From Streptomyces sp. ISL-12 (lineage in GTDB: Bacteria > Actinomycetota > Actinomycetes > Streptomycetales > Streptomycetaceae), in assembly GCF_018614415.1 (NCBI RefSeq), contig NZ_JAGGOO010000046.1, forward strand, positions 1-64,000: a stretch of DNA of 64,000 nucleotides, written 5' to 3'. The notes beneath the pieces are model-generated. The model saw nothing but the letters and a program-made list of their open reading frames with translations, was not told the origin of the DNA and did no database searches. Shown here in pieces: positions 16,923-27,100 of this stretch. Position numbers and translations under genes: made by a program. Positions within the stretch are counted from its first letter, which is position 1, and each line of letters opens with the position of its first letter.

Positions 16923-19900
16923 CTGCGGCCTCCTCGGGCGTCGGGATGCGCCGGGTGCCCGGCGAGCCGAGGGCCGCGGTCAGATCACCGGTGTCGTCGG
17001 CGAGGAGCCGGTGACCGTCCCAGACGAGCAGCAGCGCGGAGACGGTGTGGTCGACGGCGGTGTGCGCGAGGTCGTAGTGGGCGGCGGCGGACACGGAGGC
17101 GTGGGCGGCCCACAGGTCGTAGCCGGTCATGAACAGGTCGAGGTCGAACTGCGCGGCCAGTGACATGAGTTCGCCGCGCCCGGTGTCGTCCACCCCGGCG
17201 AAGGCCTCGTCCAGGGCGAGCAGACGCGGGGCGTGCGGATCGGCGGAGTTGAGCATGGCGTGCGCGGCGGCGAACAGCGGCAGGTGCAGCGACACGGACT
17301 GCTCACCGCCGGACAGGCGGCTGTGCCGGGCGCGGGTGAGTCGCTCCTCGCTCTTGTCCGGGCGTACGAGCTGGAACGCGAACTGCCGCCAGCGCCGGTA
17401 GTCAAGGGTCTCGGCGAGCAGCTCGCGGTAGGGCTGGTCGCGGTGACGGGCGCGGGCGGTCTTGATCTGCGCGGCGAAGTGGACGCGCACCCGGGCCAGC
17501 CCCTCCGGGCCGAGGCGGGCAGCGTCGGCGTCGAGGAGGGCGCAGACCGCGCGCTGCTCGTCGTCGAGATGGTCGGCGAGCAGCCAGCTCACCCCGACCG
17601 TCGTCCCCGAGGACATCTGCCGCTTGCGCATGTCGGTGTTCATCCGCCGGATCAGGTCGCGGGCGTCGACGGTGCGGTCGTGGATCTGCTGGGCGAGCCG
17701 GGTGAGCAGGGCGTCCTCCAGGATGCGCTGCTCGGAGTCGGAGAGCAGTTCGGCCTGGTCACGGCGGTGGGAGGAGATCTTCTGGGCGAAGGCGGCGACC
17801 GGCAGCGGGCCCTCCTCGTCGGCCACGCGGACGAGGATGACGCCGTCGGAGCCGTCCCATTCGGGCCGGTAGTCCTGTCCGGCCGCGGCCAGCTGCGCCT
17901 GGAGGTCGTCCAGGGCCTTGGTGAGCCGGGTGACGGACTGCTTGAGGCTGGTCTCGGTGGGGGCGAGGTCGCGGGTCGCGGAGAGGATCGCCTCGTGTAC
18001 GGCGGCCACGGCCGGCGGGAGTGCCTCACCGGTCCAGTCGGCCTCCTGGGCGGGCCAGGCGAGGCCGGGCGGGCAGCGCAGGATGTCGAGGAGTTCGCGG
18101 GCGGCGTACGGGCGCAGGGAGCGGGCGGTGTCCTTCTCCTCCGCCGCGGCGACCGACCGGGCCTCGGCGGCGGCCGTACGGCGGGCCTCGGCCGCGGCGG
18201 TGCCCGCGATCGCGCCGTGCTGAGCGGTGCGGGCCGCCTCGGCCTCCCCCACCAGCGCGTCGATGCCGTCCTCGGTCTCCTGGACCTGGCGCATCACCTC
18301 CTGCGCCTCGGCCCCGACGGCTGCCTGGAGGGCCTCAAGTCCCGCGGCCTCCTCGGCGTGCCGGCGGCGCGCCACGCGCTCGGCGTCCGCCGCCGCCTCC
18401 TCGTCCTCGGCGGCGGCGGTGAGCCGGTCGGCGGCGGCCTCGGCGGCCTCGGTCTGGCGGGCGTGTTCGCGGCGGCGGGCGGCGAGTTCGCGGACCGCCG
18501 TCTCGAAGGCGCGGGTGGCGGCCTCTACGGCGTCGACGCGTTCGGTCTCGATGGCGTGCTCGGCCGCGGCGCGGCGCAGGGCGCGCTCGGCGACCGAGCA
18601 GGCGGCCACCGACTCGTCGTACGCGGCCCGGGCGGCGTCGGCGGCGTCGCGGGTGGCGCGCAGCCTCGCCGCGGCCCGGTCGAGCCCGCGCAGCGCCTGT
18701 GTGATGCCGGTGGTGCGGGGCAGGGCGGCGCGGGCGGCGGCATACGCGTCGAGGGCGGCGTCAGTACGGGCCTGCGCGCGCGCCACCTCGTCGAGCTGGG
18801 CGGAGAGTTCGGCCAGCAGCGTCTCGCAGGCGGCGATCCGGGCGGCGCGCCGACGGGCGCGGGCGGTGGCGCCGACGTACTCGGCGTGCTCCTTGGTGTG
18901 GGCGCCGACCAGGGCCCCGGCCGCGTACCGGCCGTCGGGGCCGATCTGCGGGATGCCCGAGTCGAGGTCTCCGGTGACGGCGACGGAGCGCAGTACGGCG
19001 GTGATCCGGGCGGCGGTCGGGATCGCGTCGCCGGTGTCGGGGGCCTCGGGGCGCAGGAGATCGGCGAGGCTCGGTCCGCTCACCGGGGCGCCGGCACGGA
19101 GGTAGCCCTCGCTGTGCCCGGCCGTCACGGGGGTGTCCTCGGCTGTGACAAGGGCGTCGAGGAGGCCCGATGCCTCCAGGGCCGCTTCCAGGCCAGCTCG
19201 TTGACGGTCCGTCAGGTCGTCGTCGAAGTCGACGAGCCGCCACAGCGGAACGCCCTCGCCGGGCGCCCGGTCGGCGGTGCGGCCGCGGGCCGGGGGCGGG
19301 GCGTCGTCGTGTTCGGCGGCGATCCGGTCGCGTTCGGCCTCCGCATCGGCGCGGCGGCGCTCCACGTCGGTGCGCTGGGCGCGCAGGGCGGCGAGGGTGT
19401 CGCGCACTTCCTGCACGGCGGGCGCGGTGGCCTCGGCGAAAGCGTCGGCGAGCGTGAACGACTCGGCCTCACCGGTAAGTTCGAGAGCTTCGGCGAGTCG
19501 GCCGGTCCCCTCCTCGGTCAGGAGTTCGCCATGTGTGCCCATCCACTGGCCGAGGGCCGTACGGGCCTGTTCGCGGGCGGCGTCGAGGACCGACTCGGCG
19601 GCGGTCTCCGCGGTTTCGGCCGCGGTGACGGCCTCCTCGGCACGGTCGAGGGAGACCCGGGCGAGGTCGCGGGTCTGCTCGGCGCCGCGTGCCGTCTGCT
19701 GGGCGGCGCGCACGGCCCGGACGCCCTCGTGGCGGGCGGCGGCGAGTGCGGCGGAGCGTTCGGCGAGGCGGGCGGGCTCGGCGTCGGCCGGGGTCCAGGG
19801 CAGGCCGGCGGTGTGGGCGTGGTCGGCGACAGTCGCGGCGTCCCGGGAGACGGCGGCGTCAAGTTCGGCGGCGAGCCGTGCGGCGTGTTCGGCCTCGGCG

Positions 19901-21027
19901 CGGGCGCGGCCGGTGGCAGCGCTGCGGCGTTCGCGTTCGGCACTCGCCTGCCGGGCGGTCTGCTCGCAGGTGCGCACCAGGCGTTCCAGGTCGGCCAGTT
20001 GCTCGATGGCCTGGTAAGCGGCGGAGGAGCGCAGTTGGTCGAGCCGGGAGCGCTGGGCGGCGAGCGCCGCGTCGGCGGACTCGGCGCGCGTCACGGCGGT
20101 GGCCTGCTGCTCGCGGGCCGCCGCAAGATCTGCCGCGGCGGCGCGCAGGGCGGCGGCGCGCTCGGCGGTCTCGGTACGGCGGGCGGTGAGCCGGTCGGCG
20201 GCGGCGCGGGCGTGGACCCGCACATAGGTGGAGTAGCTCGCGAGGAAGGCACGGGTGGCGTCGTCGGCGGCGGCCAGCCCCTCCAGCGTGCGCTGCACGG
20301 ACTCCATGTCGTCGAAGGAACGGGCCGCCTCGGCGATCAGGTCGTCGTCGAGCGGGCGCAGACCGGCGGTGAGGGTGTCGGAGAGCTTGGCCGGGTCGAG
20401 GTTCTTGGCGAGCTGCGGACGGCGCAAGGTGAGGATGAGGGTGAGCAGTTGCTCGTACCGCTCCGGGCCGAGACCGAACAGGCGCTGGTCGACGGCGGCG
20501 CGGTAGTCGGCCGTGGAGGCGATCAGTTCGCGGCCGAGTTCGGCGGCGAGCTGCTTCCTTGTCATCGGCCGGTCGTCGTCGGTGAGGAGGGAGAAGTCCT
20601 CGCCGACGCGGCCCTCCGCGACGAAGTGCCAGCGCGCAGGTGTGTCGCGGTGCCGCTGGGCGTGCAGCCCGATGCCGCAGGTGACGGCCTGGCCGGTCTC
20701 CCGGTGGGTGAACTCGATCCAGACGTAGCCCAGCGCGCTGTCCTGCCCGCGGAAGAGCAGGTTGGACTTCATCGTGCGGTCCTCGGCGGCGAACGGGTTG
20801 AGCCGCTTGGGGTCGATACGGCCGTCGAGGACGAACGGGAAGAGGACTTCCAGGGCCTTGGTCTTGCCCGATCCGTTGGGGCCGCGCAACACCAGCCAGC
20901 CACCGGCGAAGGAGAACTCCTCGTCCCGGTAGTCCCACAGATTGATGATCCCGGCACGAGTGGGGACGAACCGGGCGGCGGAGGCCGTGAGTGAGGGGGT
21001 AACCGGAGTGGGAGCGGGGGTGCTCAC
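16912..21027 (-). CDS. jetC: Wadjet protein JetC (type III), SMC-like ATPase
   Basis: A 1371-residue SMC/SbcC-like ATPase of the TIGR02680 type. Walker A GPNGSGKT is at 49-56. Two long Ala/Glu/Arg-rich coiled-coil arms flank a central hinge-like region (about 560-700). The signature LSGGEQSV and Walker B LLALDEAFAGVDD (DEAF near 1273) are close to the C-terminus. It is the motor that extrudes DNA loops and, with kleisin JetA and the KITE subunit JetB, recognises small closed circles. Start at 21027 overlaps the jetB stop by four bases. The very long opposite-strand open frame here is a GC artefact. Confidence 0.9.
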   Translation of the reverse strand: MSTPAPTPVTPSLTASAARFVPTRAGIINLWDYRDEEFSFAGGWLVLRGPNGSGKTKALEVLFPFVLDGRIDPKRLNPFAAEDRTMKSNLLFRGQDSALGYVWIEFTHRETGQAVTCGIGLHAQRHRDTPARWHFVAEGRVGEDFSLLTDDDRPMTRKQLAAELGRELIASTADYRAAVDQRLFGLGPERYEQLLTLILTLRRPQLAKNLDPAKLSDTLTAGLRPLDDDLIAEAARSFDDMESVQRTLEGLAAADDATRAFLASYSTYVRVHARAAADRLTARRTETAERAAALRAAAADLAAAREQQATAVTRAESADAALAAQRSRLDQLRSSAAYQAIEQLADLERLVRTCEQTARQASAERERRSAATGRARAEAEHAARLAAELDAAVSRDAATVADHAHTAGLPWTPADAEPARLAERSAALAAARHEGVRAVRAAQQTARGAEQTRDLARVSLDRAEEAVTAAETAETAAESVLDAAREQARTALGQWMGTHGELLTEEGTGRLAEALELTGEAESFTLADAFAEATAPAVQEVRDTLAALRAQRTDVERRRADAEAERDRIAAEHDDAPPPARGRTADRAPGEGVPLWRLVDFDDDLTDRQRAGLEAALEASGLLDALVTAEDTPVTAGHSEGYLRAGAPVSGPSLADLLRPEAPDTGDAIPTAARITAVLRSVAVTGDLDSGIPQIGPDGRYAAGALVGAHTKEHAEYVGATARARRRAARIAACETLLAELSAQLDEVARAQARTDAALDAYAAARAALPRTTGITQALRGLDRAAARLRATRDAADAARAAYDESVAACSVAERALRRAAAEHAIETERVDAVEAATRAFETAVRELAARRREHARQTEAAEAAADRLTAAAEDEEAAADAERVARRRHAEEAAGLEALQAAVGAEAQEVMRQVQETEDGIDALVGEAEAARTAQHGAIAGTAAAEARRTAAAEARSVAAAEEKDTARSLRPYAARELLDILRCPPGLAWPAQEADWTGEALPPAVAAVHEAILSATRDLAPTETSLKQSVTRLTKALDDLQAQLAAAGQDYRPEWDGSDGVILVRVADEEGPLPVAAFAQKISSHRRDQAELLSDSEQRILEDALLTRLAQQIHDRTVDARDLIRRMNTDMRKRQMSSGTTVGVSWLLADHLDDEQRAVCALLDADAARLGPEGLARVRVHFAAQIKTARARHRDQPYRELLAETLDYRRWRQFAFQLVRPDKSEERLTRARHSRLSGGEQSVSLHLPLFAAAHAMLNSADPHAPRLLALDEAFAGVDDTGRGELMSLAAQFDLDLFMTGYDLWAAHASVSAAAHYDLAHTAVDHTVSALLLVWDGHRLLADDTGDLTAALGSPGTRRIPTPEEAAVAG

Positions 21028-22439
21028 GGAGTCGGGTCCTTGGTGGTGTCGTCGACGAACAGGGCGGTCTGGGAGGGCGGCCCGGCCGCTGTACGGGTTC
21101 TCACGCGGGCCGTGACCCCCCGGTAGCGAGCGAGCAGCGGAAGCGCGAGGGCTCCGCCGTCGACCCGGACGATCAGCGACATGGCGGCCAGCAGGTCGAG
21201 GGCCTCGCCGAGCAGCCGGTCCGGGTCGCCGCGCAGATCGGCGGCGAAGCCCGCTCCGTACTCGACGGTGATCTCCCTGAGCCTGCCCCGGAGCCAGGAA
21301 TCCGTGACGAAGGGGTAACGGGTCTCCGTCGGCCCCTGACCCTCGCCGCCGGGTGCCTCGTACGCCGACTCCTCGTCCGGTTCGGCGAGTTCGGTGATCA
21401 GCCCGCGCAACGGCAGGGCCGCGTCGATACGCCGGGCGCGGGCCGCGAGGCGTTCGGCGGCGGTGGGCGCGGGCAACAGTTCGAGGGCGTGCCGTCCGGA
21501 CCGCTGCACGGCGGCGCTGATCCGGGCTGCGAGCAGCAGCGCCGCCTGCGCGACCGTACCGCCGCCGGGGAAGCGGAGGTCGGACAGCCTGCCGGAGGTG
21601 TCGATGAGCGCCACGCCCTCGGCCCGCCGCTCCACCGTCAGCCCGGTCAGCCGCTCCAAGTCCTCGGCGAGGGCGGGGGCCCGCAACTGGCCCAGAAGTT
21701 CGGTGTCGGCGTCGGCGTAGTACGCGACCGGGTTCTCCAGTACCAGGCGGCGGGCGCGGCGCGCCTGGTCGCGACGCTGGGCGGCGCGGCCGACGGACAG
21801 GCCCATCGCGCCGGAGGAGTCCAGCAGCGCGGTGACCGAGGTCAGATGCTGCAGGACGCGGGTCGGGTGGTGGACGGCGAGGAGAATCTCGCGGTCGATG
21901 TCGTACAGGGCCTCAGCGCGTTCGGGGTCGCCGGCCCAGGCGGTGGCGGAGCCGTCGGCGAGGGTGAGCGCGCCTCGCTCGGTGAGCCAGGTGACGGCGT
22001 CGACGAAGGCGTCCCGGTCGGGTTTGCGCGCGGTGTCCAGGCCGAGTCCGTCGATGCGTACGGCGTCGGCGGCGACCGCGTCGGCCAGTTCCCCCAGCGC
22101 CACCTGCGCGCCGTGGCGGCCCAGCGCCGCGAGGGTGAGGACGAGGTAGGCGTAGCGGCGCCGGTCGAAGGGCCGTCCCGCGCGGGTGAGGGCCGGGCGG
22201 GTGGCGTCCAGGCCGTCCTGGGCGCGCTGGAGCCGGGCGGTGTCGGCGGTGGTCACGAGCCGGTACCCGAGCACGTCCATCAGATCGGTGCGCAGATGGT
22301 CGGCCCAGCGGCGCACGGTCGCCAGCGCCGCCCTGTCCGGGTACCCGGGCGTGATCAGCGGATGCCGCAGGACGAGCCGTACCGCTTTCTGGTAGTCGGC
22401 GAGTTCGAGCGGGGAGACGCCCTCGGCGACACGGCTCAT
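21024..22439 (-). CDS. jetB: Wadjet protein JetB (type III), TIGR02678/DUF2398
   Basis: A 471-residue protein beginning MSRVAEGVSPLELADYQKAV. Family features are a helical N-terminus with VLRHPLITPGYPDR, then RYAYLVLTLAALGR and several winged-helix segments (YDIDREILLAVHHPTRVL, DLLAAMSLIVRV). It corresponds to the KITE-like accessory subunit bound to the JetA kleisin. The ATG at 22439 overlaps the stop of a 6-codon mini-frame created by a 17-bp duplication of the jetA/jetB junction. The stop overlaps the jetC start. Confidence 0.85.
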   Translation of the reverse strand: MSRVAEGVSPLELADYQKAVRLVLRHPLITPGYPDRAALATVRRWADHLRTDLMDVLGYRLVTTADTARLQRAQDGLDATRPALTRAGRPFDRRRYAYLVLTLAALGRHGAQVALGELADAVAADAVRIDGLGLDTARKPDRDAFVDAVTWLTERGALTLADGSATAWAGDPERAEALYDIDREILLAVHHPTRVLQHLTSVTALLDSSGAMGLSVGRAAQRRDQARRARRLVLENPVAYYADADTELLGQLRAPALAEDLERLTGLTVERRAEGVALIDTSGRLSDLRFPGGGTVAQAALLLAARISAAVQRSGRHALELLPAPTAAERLAARARRIDAALPLRGLITELAEPDEESAYEAPGGEGQGPTETRYPFVTDSWLRGRLREITVEYGAGFAADLRGDPDRLLGEALDLLAAMSLIVRVDGGALALPLLARYRGVTARVRTRTAAGPPSQTALFVDDTTKDPTP

Positions 22440-22467
22440 GCGGTGACCTCGCTCATGCGGTGACCTC
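22434..22467 (-). repeat. 17-bp tandem duplication at the jetA/jetB junction
   Basis: Two perfect adjacent 17-mers (22434-22450 and 22451-22467) each contain the ATGA stop-start overlap. jetA ends in the right-hand copy, where an ATG opens MSEVTA-stop, whose TGA in turn overlaps the jetB ATG. The likely ancestral arrangement is a single ATGA between jetA and jetB. Confidence 0.85.
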
Positions 22468-24000
22468 CAGGCGCAGCCCGTCGAGATGGAGGCGGCCACG
22501 CACGGTGTCGACGGTGGTGGAGCCCTCGGCGGGAGTGAGGGTGAGCCGTACCCCGTGGGCGGCGCCGGAGGCCGCGGTGACCCGGCGGCTGGCGGGGACT
22601 CGGGCGGCGAGGGCCACGTCCAGCAGGGCCAGCAGCGCCCGCGTCTCGGGCTCGTCGAGCGTCCGGCCGTACACCCCGTCCGACGCGAGGGAGTTCGCGG
22701 CACTGCGCCGCTCGGCCTGTTCCTTGAGCTGCTCGGCGCGGAGCAGCGCCCGCCGGTCGTCGTCGCGGTCGATGCGGCCGGGGCCGTACAGGGCGGGGGT
22801 GCGGCCGGACTGGACCAGGGTGCGGGCGAGTTCGACCGGTTCGGCCTCCCACCAGGACGTACGCCCCGGGATCCGCTCGGGGTCGGCGTACGGGACGGCG
22901 ATGTGGCGGGGCGCACCGAGCCCGAAGACCGCCTGGAACAAGGCGTGCGCGTCCTCGTCGCTCTCGCAGGAGGTGAACCACTGGGCGAGATGGCGCAGTT
23001 GGCTCTCCCGGCTCACCCCGCCCCGGCGCGCCTCGGTGACCCGGCGCAGCAGGGCGAGGACGGAGCGGATCGCGGTGACGGTGGCGTCCTGCAGCCGCTC
23101 GGTCTCGCTGTGCTCGCGCTCGGCGAACCAGTGGACGATGCCGTCCCACCGGTGCCGCCAGTCGGCCAGCCGCTCGGCGGGGCTGCGGAAGAGCCGTTCG
23201 TCGGCTTCGGCCGCGTACTCGATCATGCGGTCCACACCGGTGGCCGCGGCCTTCTCGACCGCTTCGGCGAGCAGCGGGGCGTAGCGGCCGAGCTCGGCGG
23301 TGAACTCCCGCATGTGCGCGAGGAGCGTGTCCTTGTGGGCGAGGAACACCTCGGGCCGGGTGTCGTTGGTGCGCGCCAGGTCGCCCAGCATGAGGTAGAA
23401 GCGGGCGGCGCGCTGCGCCATCTCGTTCAGCACGGAGTCGAGGCGGCCGAGCTTGCGGTACACCTCCTCGCCGTCGCCCGCGGTGTTGGCCTCGGCCAGC
23501 GCGCGCAGGTCGCCGAGGATGTCGGGGAAGACGAGGCGGGAGAGCTGGGCGTCCTCCAGGCTCGCGCCGAGCACGTCCTCCACGGCCCGGTACGCCCGGT
23601 ATCCGGCCTGGGTGAACTGGTACACGTAGTGGCGGTTGCGGTACTCGGCGAGGTTCGCGGCGCGCGTCCCGTCGTACGACCGGTCCAGCACCTGCCACTC
23701 CGCGAGCGCGTCGAGCAACGGCTGAACGCCGGCCGAGCCACCCACGGCGCCCGCGGCGGGATGGTCGACGGCGAGCCGCTCCAGCAGCCCCACCGCGTCC
23801 GAAGCGTGCAGCAGTACCTGGTAGTTCGCACGTCCGCGGTCGAAGGCCCGCAGCAGCCACAGGTACTCGTGACGCTTCTCGGCGGCGGCGAAGTGGAACA
23901 GCCGCAGCCGGTCGTCGAGGGAGAACGCGTCGATACCGAACGCGCCCTCGTCGACGGGGTCCGGGGCGTGCGGCTCCGGAGCGTCGGATTCGTCACTCAC
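22453..24000 (-). CDS. jetA: Wadjet protein JetA (type III), kleisin-like
   Basis: A 515-residue protein of the TIGR02677/DUF2397 type, first gene of the operon. It starts with an acidic Pro-rich leader (VSDESDAPEPHAPDP), then FSLDDRLRLFHFAAAEKRHEYLWLLR. The C-terminal half contains DGIVHWFAEREHSETERLQ and ends in a winged-helix-like domain. JetA bridges the JetC heads as kleisin. GTG 24000 is chosen because family similarity starts about there. A longer frame upstream is not supported. The 187 bp before it must contain the promoter. Confidence 0.85.
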   Translation of the reverse strand: MSDESDAPEPHAPDPVDEGAFGIDAFSLDDRLRLFHFAAAEKRHEYLWLLRAFDRGRANYQVLLHASDAVGLLERLAVDHPAAGAVGGSAGVQPLLDALAEWQVLDRSYDGTRAANLAEYRNRHYVYQFTQAGYRAYRAVEDVLGASLEDAQLSRLVFPDILGDLRALAEANTAGDGEEVYRKLGRLDSVLNEMAQRAARFYLMLGDLARTNDTRPEVFLAHKDTLLAHMREFTAELGRYAPLLAEAVEKAAATGVDRMIEYAAEADERLFRSPAERLADWRHRWDGIVHWFAEREHSETERLQDATVTAIRSVLALLRRVTEARRGGVSRESQLRHLAQWFTSCESDEDAHALFQAVFGLGAPRHIAVPYADPERIPGRTSWWEAEPVELARTLVQSGRTPALYGPGRIDRDDDRRALLRAEQLKEQAERRSAANSLASDGVYGRTLDEPETRALLALLDVALAARVPASRRVTAASGAAHGVRLTLTPAEGSTTVDTVRGRLHLDGLRLEVTA

Positions 24001-24187
24001 GGATCTTTCGGCTTCCCTTGCTTCAGCTGATACTCGTCCGGCTGGAGACCATCGGATCCGCACCAGTGTGCCGTACCCCGACCGGTGCGTGTAAGCCGCT
24101 CCCCGGCCCGTGCCACCTGTGCTACCTTGCGCCCGCTTCACGCCGCTACCGGGCGGTGGCCGCCGTGGAGACCGCCCTGCGGCCGGC

Positions 24188-27100
24188 TCAGAGACGGATC
24201 GCCGCGTACACCCCGAGCCATCCCGTCCCCAGCCGGTCCCCGCGTGTGAAGACGGCCGCTCCGGTGCGCCCCGCCGACAGATCGGACGGGTCGTCGGGCG
24301 GCAGAAGCAGAGTGTTCTCCTCACCGTCGCCGCTGTGCAGGGTGGTGGTCGTACCGTTCCACAGCCGGATCACGGAACCGGGCGGAGCCGTCACCCGGAC
24401 ACGGTCCTCCCGAAGGTCCAGGCGGACGCCGGTGGCGCGCTCCGCGAGCAGTTCGCGGTAACGGTCCGGGGGCAGGGTGCAGTCGTTCGGCGGTGTCGTA
24501 CCGTTCCAGTCGGGGGCTTCGACGCCGCGGGCGCGGGCCGCGCGCCACATCCGGGGCACGAGATCGGCTGCGAGCGGGGCGGTAGCCATCCGCTCGCACA
24601 TCCACAGCAGCCGTCCCGCCCCTCGGCCGGGCCCCAGTGTCCGCCACCGGATGCGCTGGGCCAGGTCACCGACGACGACGGCCGCCCAGGGGTGCACAGT
24701 GCCGAGGGGGCCCTGCGCGCCGAGCCAGGCCAGGTAGCGCTGGGCCTCGGCCAGGATGCCGGTCATCGAGTCGACGGGGATGCCGAGGACGTAGCCGGGC
24801 CGACCACGGAAGAGGCGCGGTCGGTCGGCGACGAGGTGGAGGACCGCGCGGGCGAGGTCGCCGGCCACAGCCTTCGGCTCGTCCTCCGCCGGCTCGCCGC
24901 TCTCCTCCGGCTCCTCGTGCTGCTGCTCCGCCTCGCGCAGTACGCGGCGCAGCGCAGTACGGGCCCGGTCGGTGAACGGTGCCTGTTCCAGCACCGGGAG
25001 GCGGGTGCTGAGAAGGGCCGCCAGCAACCGCTCGGCGGTGAAGGCGTCTTCGGGCACGGGGGCCTCCCGCACCGCGGTGGCCAGTTCGTCGGCGAGGGCG
25101 GCGTCCACCATGAAGCGGCTGGTCAGCCTGCCCAGCGGGCTCGTCTCCCAATGGTCCTCGTCGGCGACGGTGCGCAGACAGCCCGCCGTCGTGAGGAACC
25201 TCTCCGCCTCGCGCAGGGGTTCGACGCCGGCGTTTCCCTGGTGCGCGGCCAGCGTCCCCGCCCACCACCGCTGCGCCTCCTCGACGCTGCACACCCGTTC
25301 CTGGACTGCCTCGGCCAGGAGGTGGTCGGGCAGGTGGTCGCCCAGCCGGGACCGCACCGTGTATCCGGCGGCCAACCGGGCCTGCCAGTGCGCCCGTTCC
25401 GCCGGGTCGGCGAGCAGGAACGCCCAGCCCTCCCGCTCCCCGGCACCGATCCGGCCCGCCCGCCCGAACATCTGCTGGACCATGGACACCTCGACGCGGT
25501 CCAGGCCGATGGTGGTGTCGGCGACGATCACGGCCCGGGCGGGGAGGTTGACGCCCGCGGCGACGGTGGAGGTGGCGACCAGGATGTCCGCCTCACGGGT
25601 ACGGAAGGCCTGCTCGGCCTCCCGCTTGTAGGGCCAGTCCCGGTAGTGCAGCCGCACCCCGGCCTTGGTGCACAGCCGCTGGACGACTTCGGCGTCGTCC
25701 GCGTCCACACCGCCGGTCGGCACACCCCGGTCGGCGGCGAGCGCCAGCGCGGTGGCCCGCACCCGGCGCTTGCTGCCGCAGAAGACCAGCACACTGCCGC
25801 CGTCCGCACCGACCCCGCGGGCGATCCGTACGGCGACCTCGGTGCGGACGGCGGCCCGCGCCGCCCAGTCCGCCTCGTCCACCGACGGCAGGACGGGCAG
25901 CTGCCAGGTCAGCCGGGTCGGCCGCCAGGCGGTGCGGACCAGGCGGGCACCCAGCCACTCGGCGACCTCGTCCGCGTTGGCGACCGTCGCCGACAGCCCG
26001 ACGATCCGCGCGCCCGTACCGTCCTCCCGTACCCGCGCGAGCAGCGCTTCCAGGACGGCCCCACGCGCCGGATCACCGAGCAGGTGGATCTCGTCGACGA
26101 CCAGGCAGCCGACCTCGGCGAGCGCGTCGCGCAGCGATCCCGCGCGGCAGATCGCCTCGAACTTCTCCGTGGTCGCCACCCACACATCGGCCGCCCGGAT
26201 CAGCTCGGTGTCCACGGCGGCCTCACCGGTCAGCCGCACCACGCGCAGGCCCCGGCGCCGCCACAGCTGAAGCTCCCGGTCGAGTTCGTCGGTGAGCGAG
26301 CGCTGCGGCACCAGCCAGGCGGCCTTCTTGCCCCGGGCATGCGCGTCCAGCGCCGCCACCATGCCGATCGGGGTCTTGCCCGCGCCGGTGGGCGCCACCA
26401 CGACCAGGTGCCCGGTGCCCTCCCGTACGACGGGAACGGCAGCCGCCTGGGCCGGGTTGAACGCCGGATGCGGCAGCAGCGCGGCCCACTCGGCGGGCAC
26501 CAGCTTCTCCACCGGTACGTAGGTTGCCCCGTCGTACTCCGGCAACTCCTCCAACGCGTCCCACTGCGCTGCGAAGGCGTCCCGGGCCGCCACCGCCCAG
26601 GGACCCGCGGCCGGGACAGCGCCACGCGGACCGACCACGACCAGATCCGTACGGCCGCCCAACTCATCGACCGTGCCGACCTGTTCGGCCTCTTCCCAGT
26701 AGCGGCTGACCCGGTACGGGACGCCGCGCCCGGCGAGCAGGCTCCGCAGCACGTCGTAGCCCGGGCCCTCCGGCAGGATCACCCGCACGTCCTCGGCCGC
26801 CGCGACCGCCTCCTCGGTGGGGCACCAGTCCGGATCGGTCACCTTGCACCACAACAGGGCCCGCTTCTCGGCCTGCTCCGGCACGGCCAGGTCCTCCGGC
26901 CACGCCGGACGGTGTCCCCCGCGCACTGCCCCAGGGAACTGCCCGGGAACACGGATCGCGGTCACGGCGACCCCGAGACCACTCGGGCAGGGCCCGGGCG
27001 GCACAGGCGCGGACCCCGAAGGTGCCGCCGTGAGCTGGTCGTACGTCTTCACTCCCAGGTCCGCGAGGCTGAACGCGGTGGGGCAGGCAGGGCAGATGAG

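Noticed and set aside
17233..20994. 1253-codon open frame on the + strand opposite jetC
   Set aside because: Its sequence is Gly/Val/Arg-biased and lacks motifs; it is the usual mirror of a GC-rich gene whose own strand has clear SMC motifs.
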